8,568 bases of DNA from Roseiarcus sp035308145 (GCA_035308145.1 DATGHD010000069.1:1-8568); one strand, 5' to 3'. Positions 1-6,709 are shown, counted from the stretch's first letter. Numbers and translations are program-made. The notes: generated from the sequence alone by a model not told the origin.

Positions 1-431
1 GTTTGGGCGCGGCGAACCGCGGCGGCGACTTCTCGCACCTCGACCAGAGTTCCTACCTCTTCAGCCGCGAAGTTGCGCGTCAGGCCGATGCCCAACGCGA
101 GGCGCTTCCCGCCCGACGACGCGCCTTCGCTTCGTGTGAAGACCGTTGCATGAGGGCTGAGAACGCCTTCGGTTCCGCCGGACCAGACGAAGGCGATGCG
201 CTGGGTGACCTCTTCGGGCGTGATGTTGAGCCGGCGCGACAGCGCAAGCGACAGCGAGAGAGTCGCGAAGCCTCGCGTGAAATCGTTGGCGCCGCCGTTG
301 CCTTCCGTCTTGCCGATCGAGGCGACAATCTCGCGCGGATCGATCACGCCAGAGTCGATTAACCGCGCCAGACCCGATACGTCGCCTGGGCTATTCATGA
401 GGATCTTGTGAGCGGCGATGCGCATCGTCAT
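1..431 (-). CDS. Ring-opening amidohydrolase, cyanuric acid hydrolase/barbiturase (AtzD/TrzD) family, N-terminal part
   Basis: The reading frame enters from the left edge and starts at the ATG at 431; 143 codons are visible of a family that is usually about 360 residues long. Family members hydrolyse an amide bond in a cyclic ureide: cyanuric acid to carboxybiuret, or barbituric acid to ureidomalonate. The fold is three similar domains, each with a Lys/Ser pair. The first domain is visible: SPGDVSGL at residues 14-21, GKTEGNG at 40-46 with Lys41, SGGTEGVLSPH at 84-94 with Ser84, and LGIGLTR at 113-119. Lys41 and Ser84 correspond to the first-domain dyad of AtzD (recalled as Lys42/Ser85). The start is preceded by an AAGGAAAG ribosome binding site, and the frame has no other ATG before an upstream stop at 483-485. 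It lies 125 nt downstream of the aminotransferase gene on the same strand, so co-transcription is likely but not tight. Family assignment is firm from recall; the substrate (cyanurate, barbiturate or another ring) cannot be told from this half. Confidence 0.88.
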   Translation of the reverse strand, partial: MTMRIAAHKILMNSPGDVSGLARLIDSGVIDPREIVASIGKTEGNGGANDFTRGFATLSLSLALSRRLNITPEEVTQRIAFVWSGGTEGVLSPHATVFTRSEGASSGGKRLALGIGLTRNFAAEEVGTLVEVREVAAAVRRAQ

Positions 432-556
432 TACTCTTTCCTTCGCTGACGCTCGTGAGGCGGGAGGAACCCTAAGCGCCCTTCACAAGTCCGTATGTAA
501 GCTTCGACCACAGGTTGCGGCGCAAATCCCTCGGCGCGGATCCCTCAGCTGCCGCG

Positions 557-1762
557 CTAACCGGCGGCGACTTTTCGCATCGGCGTCGCATCGGCTTGAT
601 GGGCGCCGAGTTCCGTCATCGCGGCAGCGACGCCGCCCGCGCGGTGTGGGACGCCGGCTGCCGCCAGTCCCATCTCGACGCCAGACAACGCCCCGAGCAG
701 AACGAGCTCGTTGCACTCGCCCAAATGACCGATCCTGAAGACCCGCCCGGCCAGCTTGCTCAGGCCGGCGCCAAGCGACATGTTGTATTTCTTGAGCACG
801 AGCTGACGGAATTGGTCGGCATCGTGTCCGGCAGGCATCACCACCGCGGTCAGAACCGGTGAGTATTCCGATGGCGTCTGGCAGAGAATCTCGAGTCCCC
901 AAGCGCGCACGGCGGCGCGCGTTGCGGCCGCAAGCCGTTCATGGCGCGCAAACACGCAATCCAGGCCTTCCTCAAGGAGGATAGCGATAGCCTCGCGAAG
1001 CCCGAAAAGGAGGTTGGTTGCAGGCGTGTATGGGAAGAAGCTGTTGACGTTCGAATTGAGCATTTCTGACCAATCCCAATAGGAGCGAGGCATCCGATTG
1101 ATTTTGGATGCGGCGATCGCCTTCTGTGAGATCGCGGTGAAGCCGAGTCCGGGCGGCAGCATCAAGCCCTTTTGAGAGCAACTGACCGTCACGTCCACTT
1201 CCCATTCCTCATGCCGGTAGTCGACCGAGCCGAGCGAGGAGATCGTATCGACCATCAGAAGGGCAGGATGGTCCGCACGGTTCATGGCTTTGCGGATTTC
1301 GGCCACCCGGCTGGTGACGCCCGTGGACGTCTCATTGTGGACGACCATGACCGCCTTAATCGCGCGCTGCCCGTCTTCCGCCAGCTTCGCTTCGATCACA
1401 TTCGGATCAGCGCCACGACGCCAATCGCCCGGTACGAAGTCGACCGTGAGGCCCCAGCGGTCAGCCATCCGTCGCCAAAGGGTCGCAAAGTGTCCCGTCT
1501 CAATCATCAGCACTTTGTCGCCCGGCGAGAGCGTGTTGACGATCGCCGCCTCCCACGCCCCGGTCCCCGATGATGGATAGATCACGACTGGGCCGGACGT
1601 CTTAAAGATGGCGCGGGAGCCCTCCAGCACCTCCTGCCCCAATTTTTTGAACTCGGGTCCGCGGTGATCGATCACCTGCCGACTGATTGCCCGGAGCACG
1701 CGCTCGGGTACGGGACTTGGCCCCGGAATTTGCAGAAAATGTCGGCCCTGGCCTTCGCTCAT
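557..1762 (-). CDS. Class V aminotransferase, serine--glyoxylate aminotransferase (SgaA/AGXT)-like
   Basis: PLP-dependent fold-type I aminotransferase of about 401 residues, the normal length for serine--glyoxylate aminotransferases. Numbered from the chosen start: the family N-terminal pattern FLQIPGPSPVPERVLRA at about 9-25, DHRGPEF at 32-38, the phosphate-binding SSGTGAWE at 64-71, Asp172 of VDTISSLG (pyridine nitrogen contact), Lys198 of SQKGLMLPPGL (Schiff-base lysine) and a C-terminal RIGHLGE at 343-349 whose Arg should bind the substrate carboxylate. The start at 1762 is chosen because GGAG lies 6 nt upstream and the protein then begins like its relatives; an in-frame ATG at 1804 lacks a ribosome binding site. 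Relatives transfer an amino group from serine, alanine or ureidoglycine to glyoxylate. SgaA proper belongs to the serine cycle of methylotrophs, but no other serine-cycle gene is visible. The neighbours (ring-opening amidohydrolase, divergent GntR) suggest a catabolic role instead. Donor specificity is inferred only at family level. Confidence 0.88.
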   Translation of the reverse strand: MSEGQGRHFLQIPGPSPVPERVLRAISRQVIDHRGPEFKKLGQEVLEGSRAIFKTSGPVVIYPSSGTGAWEAAIVNTLSPGDKVLMIETGHFATLWRRMADRWGLTVDFVPGDWRRGADPNVIEAKLAEDGQRAIKAVMVVHNETSTGVTSRVAEIRKAMNRADHPALLMVDTISSLGSVDYRHEEWEVDVTVSCSQKGLMLPPGLGFTAISQKAIAASKINRMPRSYWDWSEMLNSNVNSFFPYTPATNLLFGLREAIAILLEEGLDCVFARHERLAAATRAAVRAWGLEILCQTPSEYSPVLTAVVMPAGHDADQFRQLVLKKYNMSLGAGLSKLAGRVFRIGHLGECNELVLLGALSGVEMGLAAAGVPHRAGGVAAAMTELGAHQADATPMRKVAAG

Positions 1763-1876
1763 GAGGATCTCCGGGAATTGGGCGAACCGGTAAGATATTT
1801 GCATTCATTCACGACGATGGCAAGAACATTTTTGAATTCACTTTTTTTAGTCGACCGATTCAAACGAAGGCGTTAT
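1763..1876. promoter_or_regulatory. Divergent promoter region between aminotransferase and GntR regulator
   Basis: A 114-bp gap that must hold both promoters, clearly richer in A+T than the flanking genes. For the minus-strand aminotransferase a candidate -35 TTGCCA (about 1818-1823) is followed after 18 nt by AATATC, a weak -10. No clear -10 is seen for the plus strand. A regulator transcribed divergently from its neighbours commonly controls both from such a gap; that is inference here. Confidence 0.45.
1831..1864. promoter_or_regulatory. Candidate GntR operator: inverted repeats in the divergent gap
   Basis: TTTGAAT at 1831-1837 and ATTCAAA at 1858-1864 form a perfect 7-bp inverted repeat with 20 nt between the arms. 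The left arm overlaps an 8-bp palindrome TGAATTCA (1833-1840). The position just before the regulator start would suit an operator, but it does not match the FadR-family core TGGT-N3-ACCA, so the assignment is tentative. Confidence 0.3.
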
Positions 1877-2614
1877 GTGTGCAAAATGCTCAAATCATTA
1901 GCCGACAAAGCCGAAAAAATGGCCGACGGAACCCCCGAAGCCGCCAATCCGGTTGCCGGCGTCTCGTTGCACGGCGAGGTGCTCTCCCGCCTGCGCGACT
2001 ATATCGTCGAGGGCAACCTGGCTGACGGCGAGCGCGTCCCCGAACGCGAACTCTGTGAAATGTTTGGCATTTCACGGACGCCCTTGCGAGAGGCGCTGAA
2101 GGTCCTCGCCTCCGAGGGGCTGCTCGACCTGCTGCCCAATCGCGGCGCACGGGTTCGCGCCTTGACCGCACACGACCTGACCGAGCTCTTCGACGTCATG
2201 GGCGGGCTGGAAGCCCTCGCTGGTCGGCTAGCCTGTGAAACCATAACCGAGGAAGAGATCGCTGAAATCGAGCGATTGCATTACGAAATGTATGGCTGCT
2301 ACCTGCGCAAAGACCTGCACGGGTATTTCCAATTCAACCAATCAATCCATCAGAAGATCGTGGCGGCGGCGCGGAACACGATTCTCTCCTCAACGTATGC
2401 AAGCTTCGCGGGAAGGCTGAGACGCGTACGTTTCTCCGCGAATATGGCGCGCGATCGCGATCGCTGGAGCGAGGCGATGCGTGAGCATGAAGCGATTCTC
2501 GACGCCTTGCGGCGCAAAGCGGGGCCGGAACTGAGCGACATACTCTTTCACCACTTGCGGAATAAGCGACGGGCATTGGTCGAAAACAGCGATGTCCAAG
2601 TCGAAGAGGCGTGA
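1877..2614 (+). CDS. GntR-family transcriptional regulator, FadR subfamily (FCD ligand domain)
   Basis: About 245 residues, the normal size of FadR-subfamily regulators. The N-terminal winged helix-turn-helix spans about residues 30-97, with the typical pattern ending in SRTPLREALKVLASEGLL and the wing LPNRGARV. The helical FCD domain follows (about 99-235) and keeps the usual metal/ligand positions: Asn154 and His158 in FNQSIHQKI, His204 in REHEAIL and His225/226 near the end. FCD domains bind organic acids or metal-bound carboxylates and switch DNA binding. The start is uncertain: GTG at 1877 has GAAGG 6 nt upstream, ATG at 1886 has poorer spacing, and ATG at 1919 is also in frame; the frame stays open further upstream but runs back over the aminotransferase. 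It is divergent from the aminotransferase and amidohydrolase genes and most likely represses them until their substrate or an intermediate is present (inference). Confidence 0.88.
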   Translation: MCKMLKSLADKAEKMADGTPEAANPVAGVSLHGEVLSRLRDYIVEGNLADGERVPERELCEMFGISRTPLREALKVLASEGLLDLLPNRGARVRALTAHDLTELFDVMGGLEALAGRLACETITEEEIAEIERLHYEMYGCYLRKDLHGYFQFNQSIHQKIVAAARNTILSSTYASFAGRLRRVRFSANMARDRDRWSEAMREHEAILDALRRKAGPELSDILFHHLRNKRRALVENSDVQVEEA

Positions 2615-2818
2615 GGTGCGGCGACGATGCAACCGCGCTCGAGCGTGCGGCAATCAAGCAAGCGCCCAGGCGTTGGAATCACGGGCAACGCTGACATAGC
2701 TGTTGATTCAGCGGTATTCGCCCGTTCGAAATCTTTAGTACGTCGTGAGACTTTGCACTGTGATTTTGTCCCTAAGTTGTACCCCGCGTCCGACGTTTTG
2801 ACCTATTGACGATCCGCG
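2615..2818. other. Non-coding junction between the GntR cluster and the nadC remnant
   Basis: Between the end of the GntR gene and the point where nadC homology stops lie about 200 nt with no recognisable gene. The stretch from about 2690 to 2818 is lower in GC than either side. On the minus strand it contains the blocks GTCGGACGCGGGGTAC and TTAGGGACAAAATCAC, which remind me of insertion-sequence ends, but no transposase, terminal inverted repeat pair or target duplication is visible. It may be the edge of an inserted element, a deletion scar or an assembly join. Confidence 0.5.
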
Positions 2819-3151
2819 CCTGCAGAGGAAGTTCAGCGCAGTCCGCTCGGCGGTCAGGATCGCGCGCGCCGGGCCGCTGACTGCGGCGATCGTCTCTCCC
2901 GGCTCGATCCTATCGCCGTCACAACGCTTGCAGTTTACCTCGATTCTGTCGTCGATCAGGCGGAAGGCGAGCGCCGCAAGGTCGAGCCCTGCCACAACGC
3001 CGGGCTGACGCCCCGTCAATAGGGCGCTGGCCACGAGATCGGCTGGAGCAATGGCGTCGCTGGTCAGATCTCCGGCCCGGCCGAGATCCTCCAGCAGCGC
3101 CGCCCGCACGAGAGGCTCGATCATGATCGTGGGCAAGGGCGTAAGGGACAT
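2735..3151 (-). pseudogene. nadC: nadC remnant: quinolinate phosphoribosyltransferase, truncated at the C terminus
   Basis: NadC joins quinolinate and PRPP to give nicotinate mononucleotide and CO2; intact proteins have about 280-290 residues. This frame has 138 codons, of which only the first 111 or so look like NadC: LVRAALLEDLGRAGDLTSDA near 14-33, RQPGVVAGL at 48-56, PGETIAAVSGPARAILTAER at 84-103 and ALNFLCR at 105-111. The family should continue with a segment like LSGIATAT; instead all three frames past about 2819 lose homology and this one ends in 27 unrelated codons at a TAA at 2735. The catalytic part of the barrel, with the KTTPGLR and GGGSNHR segments, is missing. The start at 3151 follows nadB by 3 nt with a GAGG site, so it was the last gene of a nadABC operon. 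The product is almost certainly non-functional. The cause may be an insertion whose far side lies outside the window, a deletion or a contig mis-join. Confidence 0.85.
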
Positions 3152-3154
3152 GGA

Positions 3155-4711
3155 TTAGGCCCTCAGCGCGATTGGGGCATGGCTCGCGGCGTCGAGCTCG
3201 CGGGCGGTCGCCAAGGCCTCGTCTAAGCTTAGAATGGATCGCCTTGCCTCAGCATTGTGCGACGGAAAATCGGTTCGCCAATGGGCGCCACGGCTCTCGC
3301 GGCGCCGCAGCGCGGCCACGGCGATCATCAGGCCGACCAGCGCCGGATCGGAGGCCGGACCGCGGCTGCAAGCCAGCGGCGTCAAAGCGTTGATCGTCGT
3401 TCTCAAACCCGCCACGTCGCGCAAAACGCCCGCGCCGCCAGAGAGGGCGGCGCGAACGAGCGACGGGTCGGAAGCGGGCGGCGGCTCCATATCCAACGAG
3501 CGTTTACGCTGGCCAGTGCAGGCAGCAGCGCCGGCGACGCTGTCCGCGACCCAGCCCGCGCAGACAATCGCTTCGATCAGCGAATTGCTCGCGAGCCGAT
3601 TGGCGCCATGCAGCCCTGTGCAGGCGACTTCGCCGCAGGCCCAGAGCCCCCTCGCGGTGCTGCGGCCTTCTGCGTCCACCGCGACGCCGCCCATGTGGTA
3701 GTGCACCGCTGGCCGGATCGGGATCAATTGTGTCGCGGGATCGATGCCGGCGGTGCGACATGCAGCGGCGATGGCCGGGAAACGCGCGGCGAAGCGCGTG
3801 CCGGGCTTTGACCGCGCGTCGAGAAACACGTCGTGGCCTTCAGCTAGACGCCGCCAAACGCCGCGCGCCACGGCATCGCGTGGCGCGAGCTCTGCGCCCG
3901 GCTGGTCGGCGAGAAAGCGGCGGCCGGTCTCGTCGACCAGCACGGCGCCTTCGCCACGCACCGCCTCGCTGATCAGCGGCGCGGGACGAAGGGGCACGGC
4001 GAGAGCGGTCGGATGGAACTGGATGAATTCGAGATCGGCGAGCGCGGCGCCGGCGCGCGCCGCGAGCGCCAAGCCTTGGCCGAAGCAGGCGTCGGGGTTG
4101 GTGGATCGCGTAAATAAGCCGCCGATCCCGCCCGTCGCCATGACGACCCGCGACGTCGCTAAGCTCACGGCTCCACGCGCGCCAGCCGCCAGCACGCCGA
4201 CAATTGCGCCGTCCTCGACCAGCAAGCGACGGACCTCGAAACCCTCCAGGACAACAATCGAAGGAGAGAGGCGAACCGCTTCGACCAGCGCGCGTACGAT
4301 CTCGCGCCCCGTCCCATCGCCGGCGGCATGGACAATGCGGCGGCGGCTGTGGGCCGCCTCCAGCCCGAGCGCGAGCGCGCCGTCCGCCCGCCGATCGAAT
4401 TGCGCGCCGAGGCGCGAAAGGTCGTCGATCGCGGCGGCGGCCGCCACGGTGATCCGCTTGGCGATTTCATAATCGCAGAGACCGTCGCCGGCCGCCAACG
4501 TGTCGGCGAGATGGAGCGCCGGATCGTCATCCTCGCCGAGGCTCGCCGCGAGGCCGCCTTGCGCCCAGGCGCTCGACGAGTTAACGCCGAGCGGCCCTTT
4601 GGAGAGGAGCACAGCCGGCGCCGGCGCCAAGTGGAGCGCCGTCATCAGCCCGGCGATTCCGGCGCCGACAATGACCGGCCAGCTGGCGAAGGCGCTGAGT
4701 TCTTGCGTCAT
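3155..4711 (-). CDS. nadB: L-aspartate oxidase NadB
   Basis: FAD-dependent oxidation of L-aspartate to iminoaspartate, the first step of de novo NAD synthesis, in the cytoplasm. The 518-residue product has the normal length. Visible landmarks: the dinucleotide-binding VGAGIAGLMTAL (15-26), SSSAWAQGGLAA (45-56), ATGGIGGLFTRSTNP (192-206), FIQFHPTAL (229-237), SEAVRGEGA (248-256), PRDAVARG (277-284, with the conserved active-site-region Arg278), HYHMGGV (337-343), and GLWACGEVACTGLHGANRLASNSL split over 355-378, which contacts FAD. A C-terminal helical domain follows, with ESRGAHWRTDFP at 472-483. The start at 4711 is chosen because its ATGA overlaps the nadA stop and the protein then begins just before the FAD motif; the frame runs further upstream, but only inside nadA. 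It is translationally coupled to nadA and 3 nt from the nadC remnant. It appears intact. Confidence 0.96.
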   Translation of the reverse strand: MTQELSAFASWPVIVGAGIAGLMTALHLAPAPAVLLSKGPLGVNSSSAWAQGGLAASLGEDDDPALHLADTLAAGDGLCDYEIAKRITVAAAAAIDDLSRLGAQFDRRADGALALGLEAAHSRRRIVHAAGDGTGREIVRALVEAVRLSPSIVVLEGFEVRRLLVEDGAIVGVLAAGARGAVSLATSRVVMATGGIGGLFTRSTNPDACFGQGLALAARAGAALADLEFIQFHPTALAVPLRPAPLISEAVRGEGAVLVDETGRRFLADQPGAELAPRDAVARGVWRRLAEGHDVFLDARSKPGTRFAARFPAIAAACRTAGIDPATQLIPIRPAVHYHMGGVAVDAEGRSTARGLWACGEVACTGLHGANRLASNSLIEAIVCAGWVADSVAGAAACTGQRKRSLDMEPPPASDPSLVRAALSGGAGVLRDVAGLRTTINALTPLACSRGPASDPALVGLMIAVAALRRRESRGAHWRTDFPSHNAEARRSILSLDEALATARELDAASHAPIALRA

Positions 4712-5691
4712 AGCGCGAGCATCCGCTCGACCGCACGACGCGCCTTGGTCGCGACCGCCGGGTCGACGGCGACGACATGTTGGTTCGTCTCCAGCGCGCG
4801 TCTGATCTTTGGAAGCGTGATGCGCTTCATATGCGGGCAGAGATTGCAGGGGCGGACAAAATTGATGTCCGGCCGTCGCGCGGCGATGTTGTCGCTCATC
4901 GAACATTCGGTGAGCAGTACGACGCGACCGGGCCGCCGTTTGTCCACATAGTCGGACATTGCGGCCGTGGAGCCGGCGAAGTCGGCCGCCGCGACGACGT
5001 CAGGCGGGCATTCCGGATGAGCCAGCACGACGACGCCCGGATAGGCTTCGCGCAATTCGGCGATTTCGGCCGCCGTGAAGCGTTCATGCACCTCGCAATG
5101 GCCTCTCCAGACGATGATTTTCACGTCGGTCTCGTCGGCGACGTTGCGGGCAAGATATTCGTCGGGGAGCATGATCACTTGGGCCGCGCCGAACGATTCG
5201 ACCACGGCGCGGGCATTGCCGGAGGTGCAGCAAATGTCGGCCTCCGCCTTCACCGCGGCGGAGGTGTTGACATAGGCGACGACCGGAACGGCGGGATAGC
5301 GCTCTCGCAGAAGGCGCACGTCCGCCGGCGTGATCGAATCGGCGAGCGAGCAGCCGGCCTCGAGATCGGGAATGAGGACGGTCTTTTCCGGATTCAGTAG
5401 CTTCGCCGTCTCCGCCATGAAGCGCACTCCGGCGAGAACAATCGTCCTGGCCTCGGCTTTGGCGGCCTCGCGGGCGAGCGCCAGGCTGTCGCCGACAATA
5501 TCGGCGACGCAGTGGAAGATTTCCGGCGTCTGATAATTGTGGGCGAGGATGATCGCGTCGCGTCGACGCTTCAGGTCGAGAATGGCGTCGATGTCGTCTT
5601 CGAAGATCGGCCACTCGAAGGGCGGAATCACATGGCGAACGCGATTATAGAGGGAGGCGGCGCGGACCGAACGCGCGACGGAAACCGTCAT
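4708..5691 (-). CDS. nadA: Quinolinate synthase A (NadA)
   Basis: A 4Fe-4S enzyme that condenses iminoaspartate (from NadB) with dihydroxyacetone phosphate to quinolinate. The 327 residues cover the whole family. Seen: ILAHNYQTPEI (48-58), VGDSLALAREA (66-76), VRFMAETAKLLNP (89-101), the first cluster cysteine Cys114 in DLEAGCSLAD, YVNTSAAVKAEAD (140-152), TSGNA (156-160), the second cluster cysteine Cys199 in WRGHCEVHERF, HPECPPDV (225-232), and the last ligand from Cys282/Cys285 in RPCNLCPHMK (280-289). All expected ligands are present. The start at 5691 has GGAG 7 nt upstream, inside the proximal operator palindrome. It overlaps the 3' end of nadQ by 47 nt and the start of nadB by 4 nt, so the three are likely cotranscribed, while the operators allow nadA to be controlled from within nadQ. 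Confidence 0.96.
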   Translation of the reverse strand: MTVSVARSVRAASLYNRVRHVIPPFEWPIFEDDIDAILDLKRRRDAIILAHNYQTPEIFHCVADIVGDSLALAREAAKAEARTIVLAGVRFMAETAKLLNPEKTVLIPDLEAGCSLADSITPADVRLLRERYPAVPVVAYVNTSAAVKAEADICCTSGNARAVVESFGAAQVIMLPDEYLARNVADETDVKIIVWRGHCEVHERFTAAEIAELREAYPGVVVLAHPECPPDVVAAADFAGSTAAMSDYVDKRRPGRVVLLTECSMSDNIAARRPDINFVRPCNLCPHMKRITLPKIRRALETNQHVVAVDPAVATKARRAVERMLAL

Positions 5692-6679
5692 ATTTATACT
5701 CCGTCTGAGTATAATCTATATACTCAAATAGAGTATAATAGCGCGTAAGCGGCGGCTTCGTGCCCGCGGCCGCGCGCTCGGCCAGAACCGCGCGACGGAA
5801 CCGATAAAGCTTGGCGGGACGACCGAGCGCGTCGGCGGCCGTCGCTCCCGTTTCCTCCACCAGCTCCTGCTGCTCGATCAGGCGGCGGAAATTCGGCTTG
5901 TGCGTCGGCCGGCCGGCCAGCGCTTCGACCGCTCGCTGCAATTGAAGGAGCGTGAACGTCGGCGGCATCAGTTCAAAGACCACCGGCCGATATTTGATCT
6001 TCGCCCTGAGCCTCGCCACGCCGGTGGCGAGAATGCGACGGTGATCTCCCCTCATCGCCCGGCCCGGAAAGAGCGCCGCCTTCTCGCCGGTCCCTGCTCG
6101 CACCGCCTCTTCGACGATTCCGGCTTCATAGGCCAACTCGTAGCGTTGAAGGATCAGCTCCTCGTTCCATGGCGACCCGTCAAGGCCGAATGTGAGCGCC
6201 AAACGCTCCGCCCGCTCGCGCCTCTTCGGTAGATCGTCCCCCGCTTTCGCCCAGGCGCGCAGCAGAGGGATCATCGCCTTTTCGACAAAGACTGGCGACC
6301 CAACGCGGCGATCCTCCCAAGGAAAATAGTCGTACCAACTGCGCCATCCCGCCTCGCCTTTCCCAGCCACCTCGCGCGTCAGCCCAAGATAGCTGATCGA
6401 AATCGAGCGTCTCGCTCCGCGGCTCGTCCGGTCACGATCGGCGAAAGTGTAAAGCTGCTCCATATAACCGAGGGGATGAGCCGTCTGCTCCTCGACCCAG
6501 GTTCGCAGACCGGACTGAAGCGAGCGGTGGCTCACCTCGAACGGCCCCGAAGGCAGAGCGTCTCCATCACGGATAGTCATCACCTTCGGCTGGCCGTCCG
6601 ACACCGCCACCAGTACGGCCACAAGATCAATGTGCAGCGCAGGCTCGCGGCCGGTGGGCGGAGCTTTCTCTTGCGCCAT
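5645..6679 (-). CDS. nadQ: NAD biosynthesis transcriptional regulator NadQ (COG4111-type, Nudix-like plus winged helix)
   Basis: A 344-residue protein matching the alphaproteobacterial NAD regulator family. The N-terminal half (about 15-150) has the Nudix-related part: HIDLVAVLVAVSDGQPKVMTI split over 16-36, PFEVSHRSLQSGLRTWVEEQT near 46-66, LEQLYTF-like MEQLYTF (73-79) and ISISYLGL (93-100). The C-terminal half (about 230-296) is the DNA-binding part, with FELMPPTFTLLQLQRAVE around 235-252, KPNFRR (261-266) and GRPAKLYRFRR (286-296). Known members repress nadABC in alphaproteobacteria. The start at 6679 has AGAGGA close upstream. The last roughly 30 codons (TLFEYIDYTQTEYKYD, 316-331) look like translated operator DNA rather than a conserved domain, and they overlap nadA. 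No copy of the TATACTC palindrome is seen before nadQ itself, so autoregulation is not evident. Function is inferred from the family and from its position next to nadA. Confidence 0.88.
   Translation of the reverse strand: MAQEKAPPTGREPALHIDLVAVLVAVSDGQPKVMTIRDGDALPSGPFEVSHRSLQSGLRTWVEEQTAHPLGYMEQLYTFADRDRTSRGARRSISISYLGLTREVAGKGEAGWRSWYDYFPWEDRRVGSPVFVEKAMIPLLRAWAKAGDDLPKRRERAERLALTFGLDGSPWNEELILQRYELAYEAGIVEEAVRAGTGEKAALFPGRAMRGDHRRILATGVARLRAKIKYRPVVFELMPPTFTLLQLQRAVEALAGRPTHKPNFRRLIEQQELVEETGATAADALGRPAKLYRFRRAVLAERAAAGTKPPLTRYYTLFEYIDYTQTEYKYDGFRRAFGPRRLPL
5694..5714. promoter_or_regulatory. NadQ-type operator 1 (proximal to nadA)
   Basis: Perfect inverted repeat TTATACTC-CGTCT-GAGTATAA: 8-bp arms at 5694-5701 and 5707-5714 with a 5-nt spacer. 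It starts 2 nt upstream of the nadA start codon. The nadA ribosome binding site GGAG (5699-5702, minus strand) lies largely in its proximal arm, and each arm reads TATACT, close to a -10 element. Binding here could block transcription of the nadAB genes. Confidence 0.85.
5719..5737. promoter_or_regulatory. NadQ-type operator 2 (distal)
   Basis: A second perfect copy, TATACTC-AAATA-GAGTATA, with 7-bp arms at 5719-5725 and 5731-5737. The arm sequence and spacing are identical to operator 1, and the centres are 24 bp apart. On the minus strand TATACT (5737-5732) could serve as a -10 for nadA, but I see no good -35. The identical arms and unrelated spacers point to a dimeric regulator bound twice, most simply the neighbouring NadQ. 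Confidence 0.85.
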
Positions 6680-6692
6680 TGGTTTTCCTCTT

Positions 6693-6709
6693 CAGCGACC
6701 TCTTCGCTG
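6693..6709 (-). repeat. Hairpin in the nadQ leader
   Basis: CAGCGA (6693-6698) and TCGCTG (6704-6709) form a 6-bp stem with a 5-nt loop. In the nadQ transcript the loop reads AGAGG, a copy of the purine-rich ribosome binding site that follows directly. It may influence nadQ translation or be coincidental. Confidence 0.35.

Noticed and set aside
1763..1804. Upstream start of the aminotransferase at 1804
   Set aside because: No ribosome binding site there, whereas 1762 has GGAG at 6 nt and gives the usual family N terminus.
1875..1901. Tiny frame from ATG 1875 overlapping the GntR start as a leader peptide
   Set aside because: Only eight codons, with no attenuator structure or codon bias to support a role.
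2633..2650. Hairpin CCGCGCTCGAGCGTGCGG after the GntR gene as a terminator
   Set aside because: The stem is short and imperfect, and no T-run follows.
3257..3811. Long plus-strand frames antisense to nadB, also 3744-4472 and 4777-5400 across nadB and nadA
   Set aside because: Composition is Arg/Ala-rich and they mirror the codons of well-identified genes on the other strand.
4712..4906. N-terminal extension of NadB to a start at 4906
   Set aside because: It lies inside nadA and is not like NadB; the ATGA-coupled start at 4711 fits the family.
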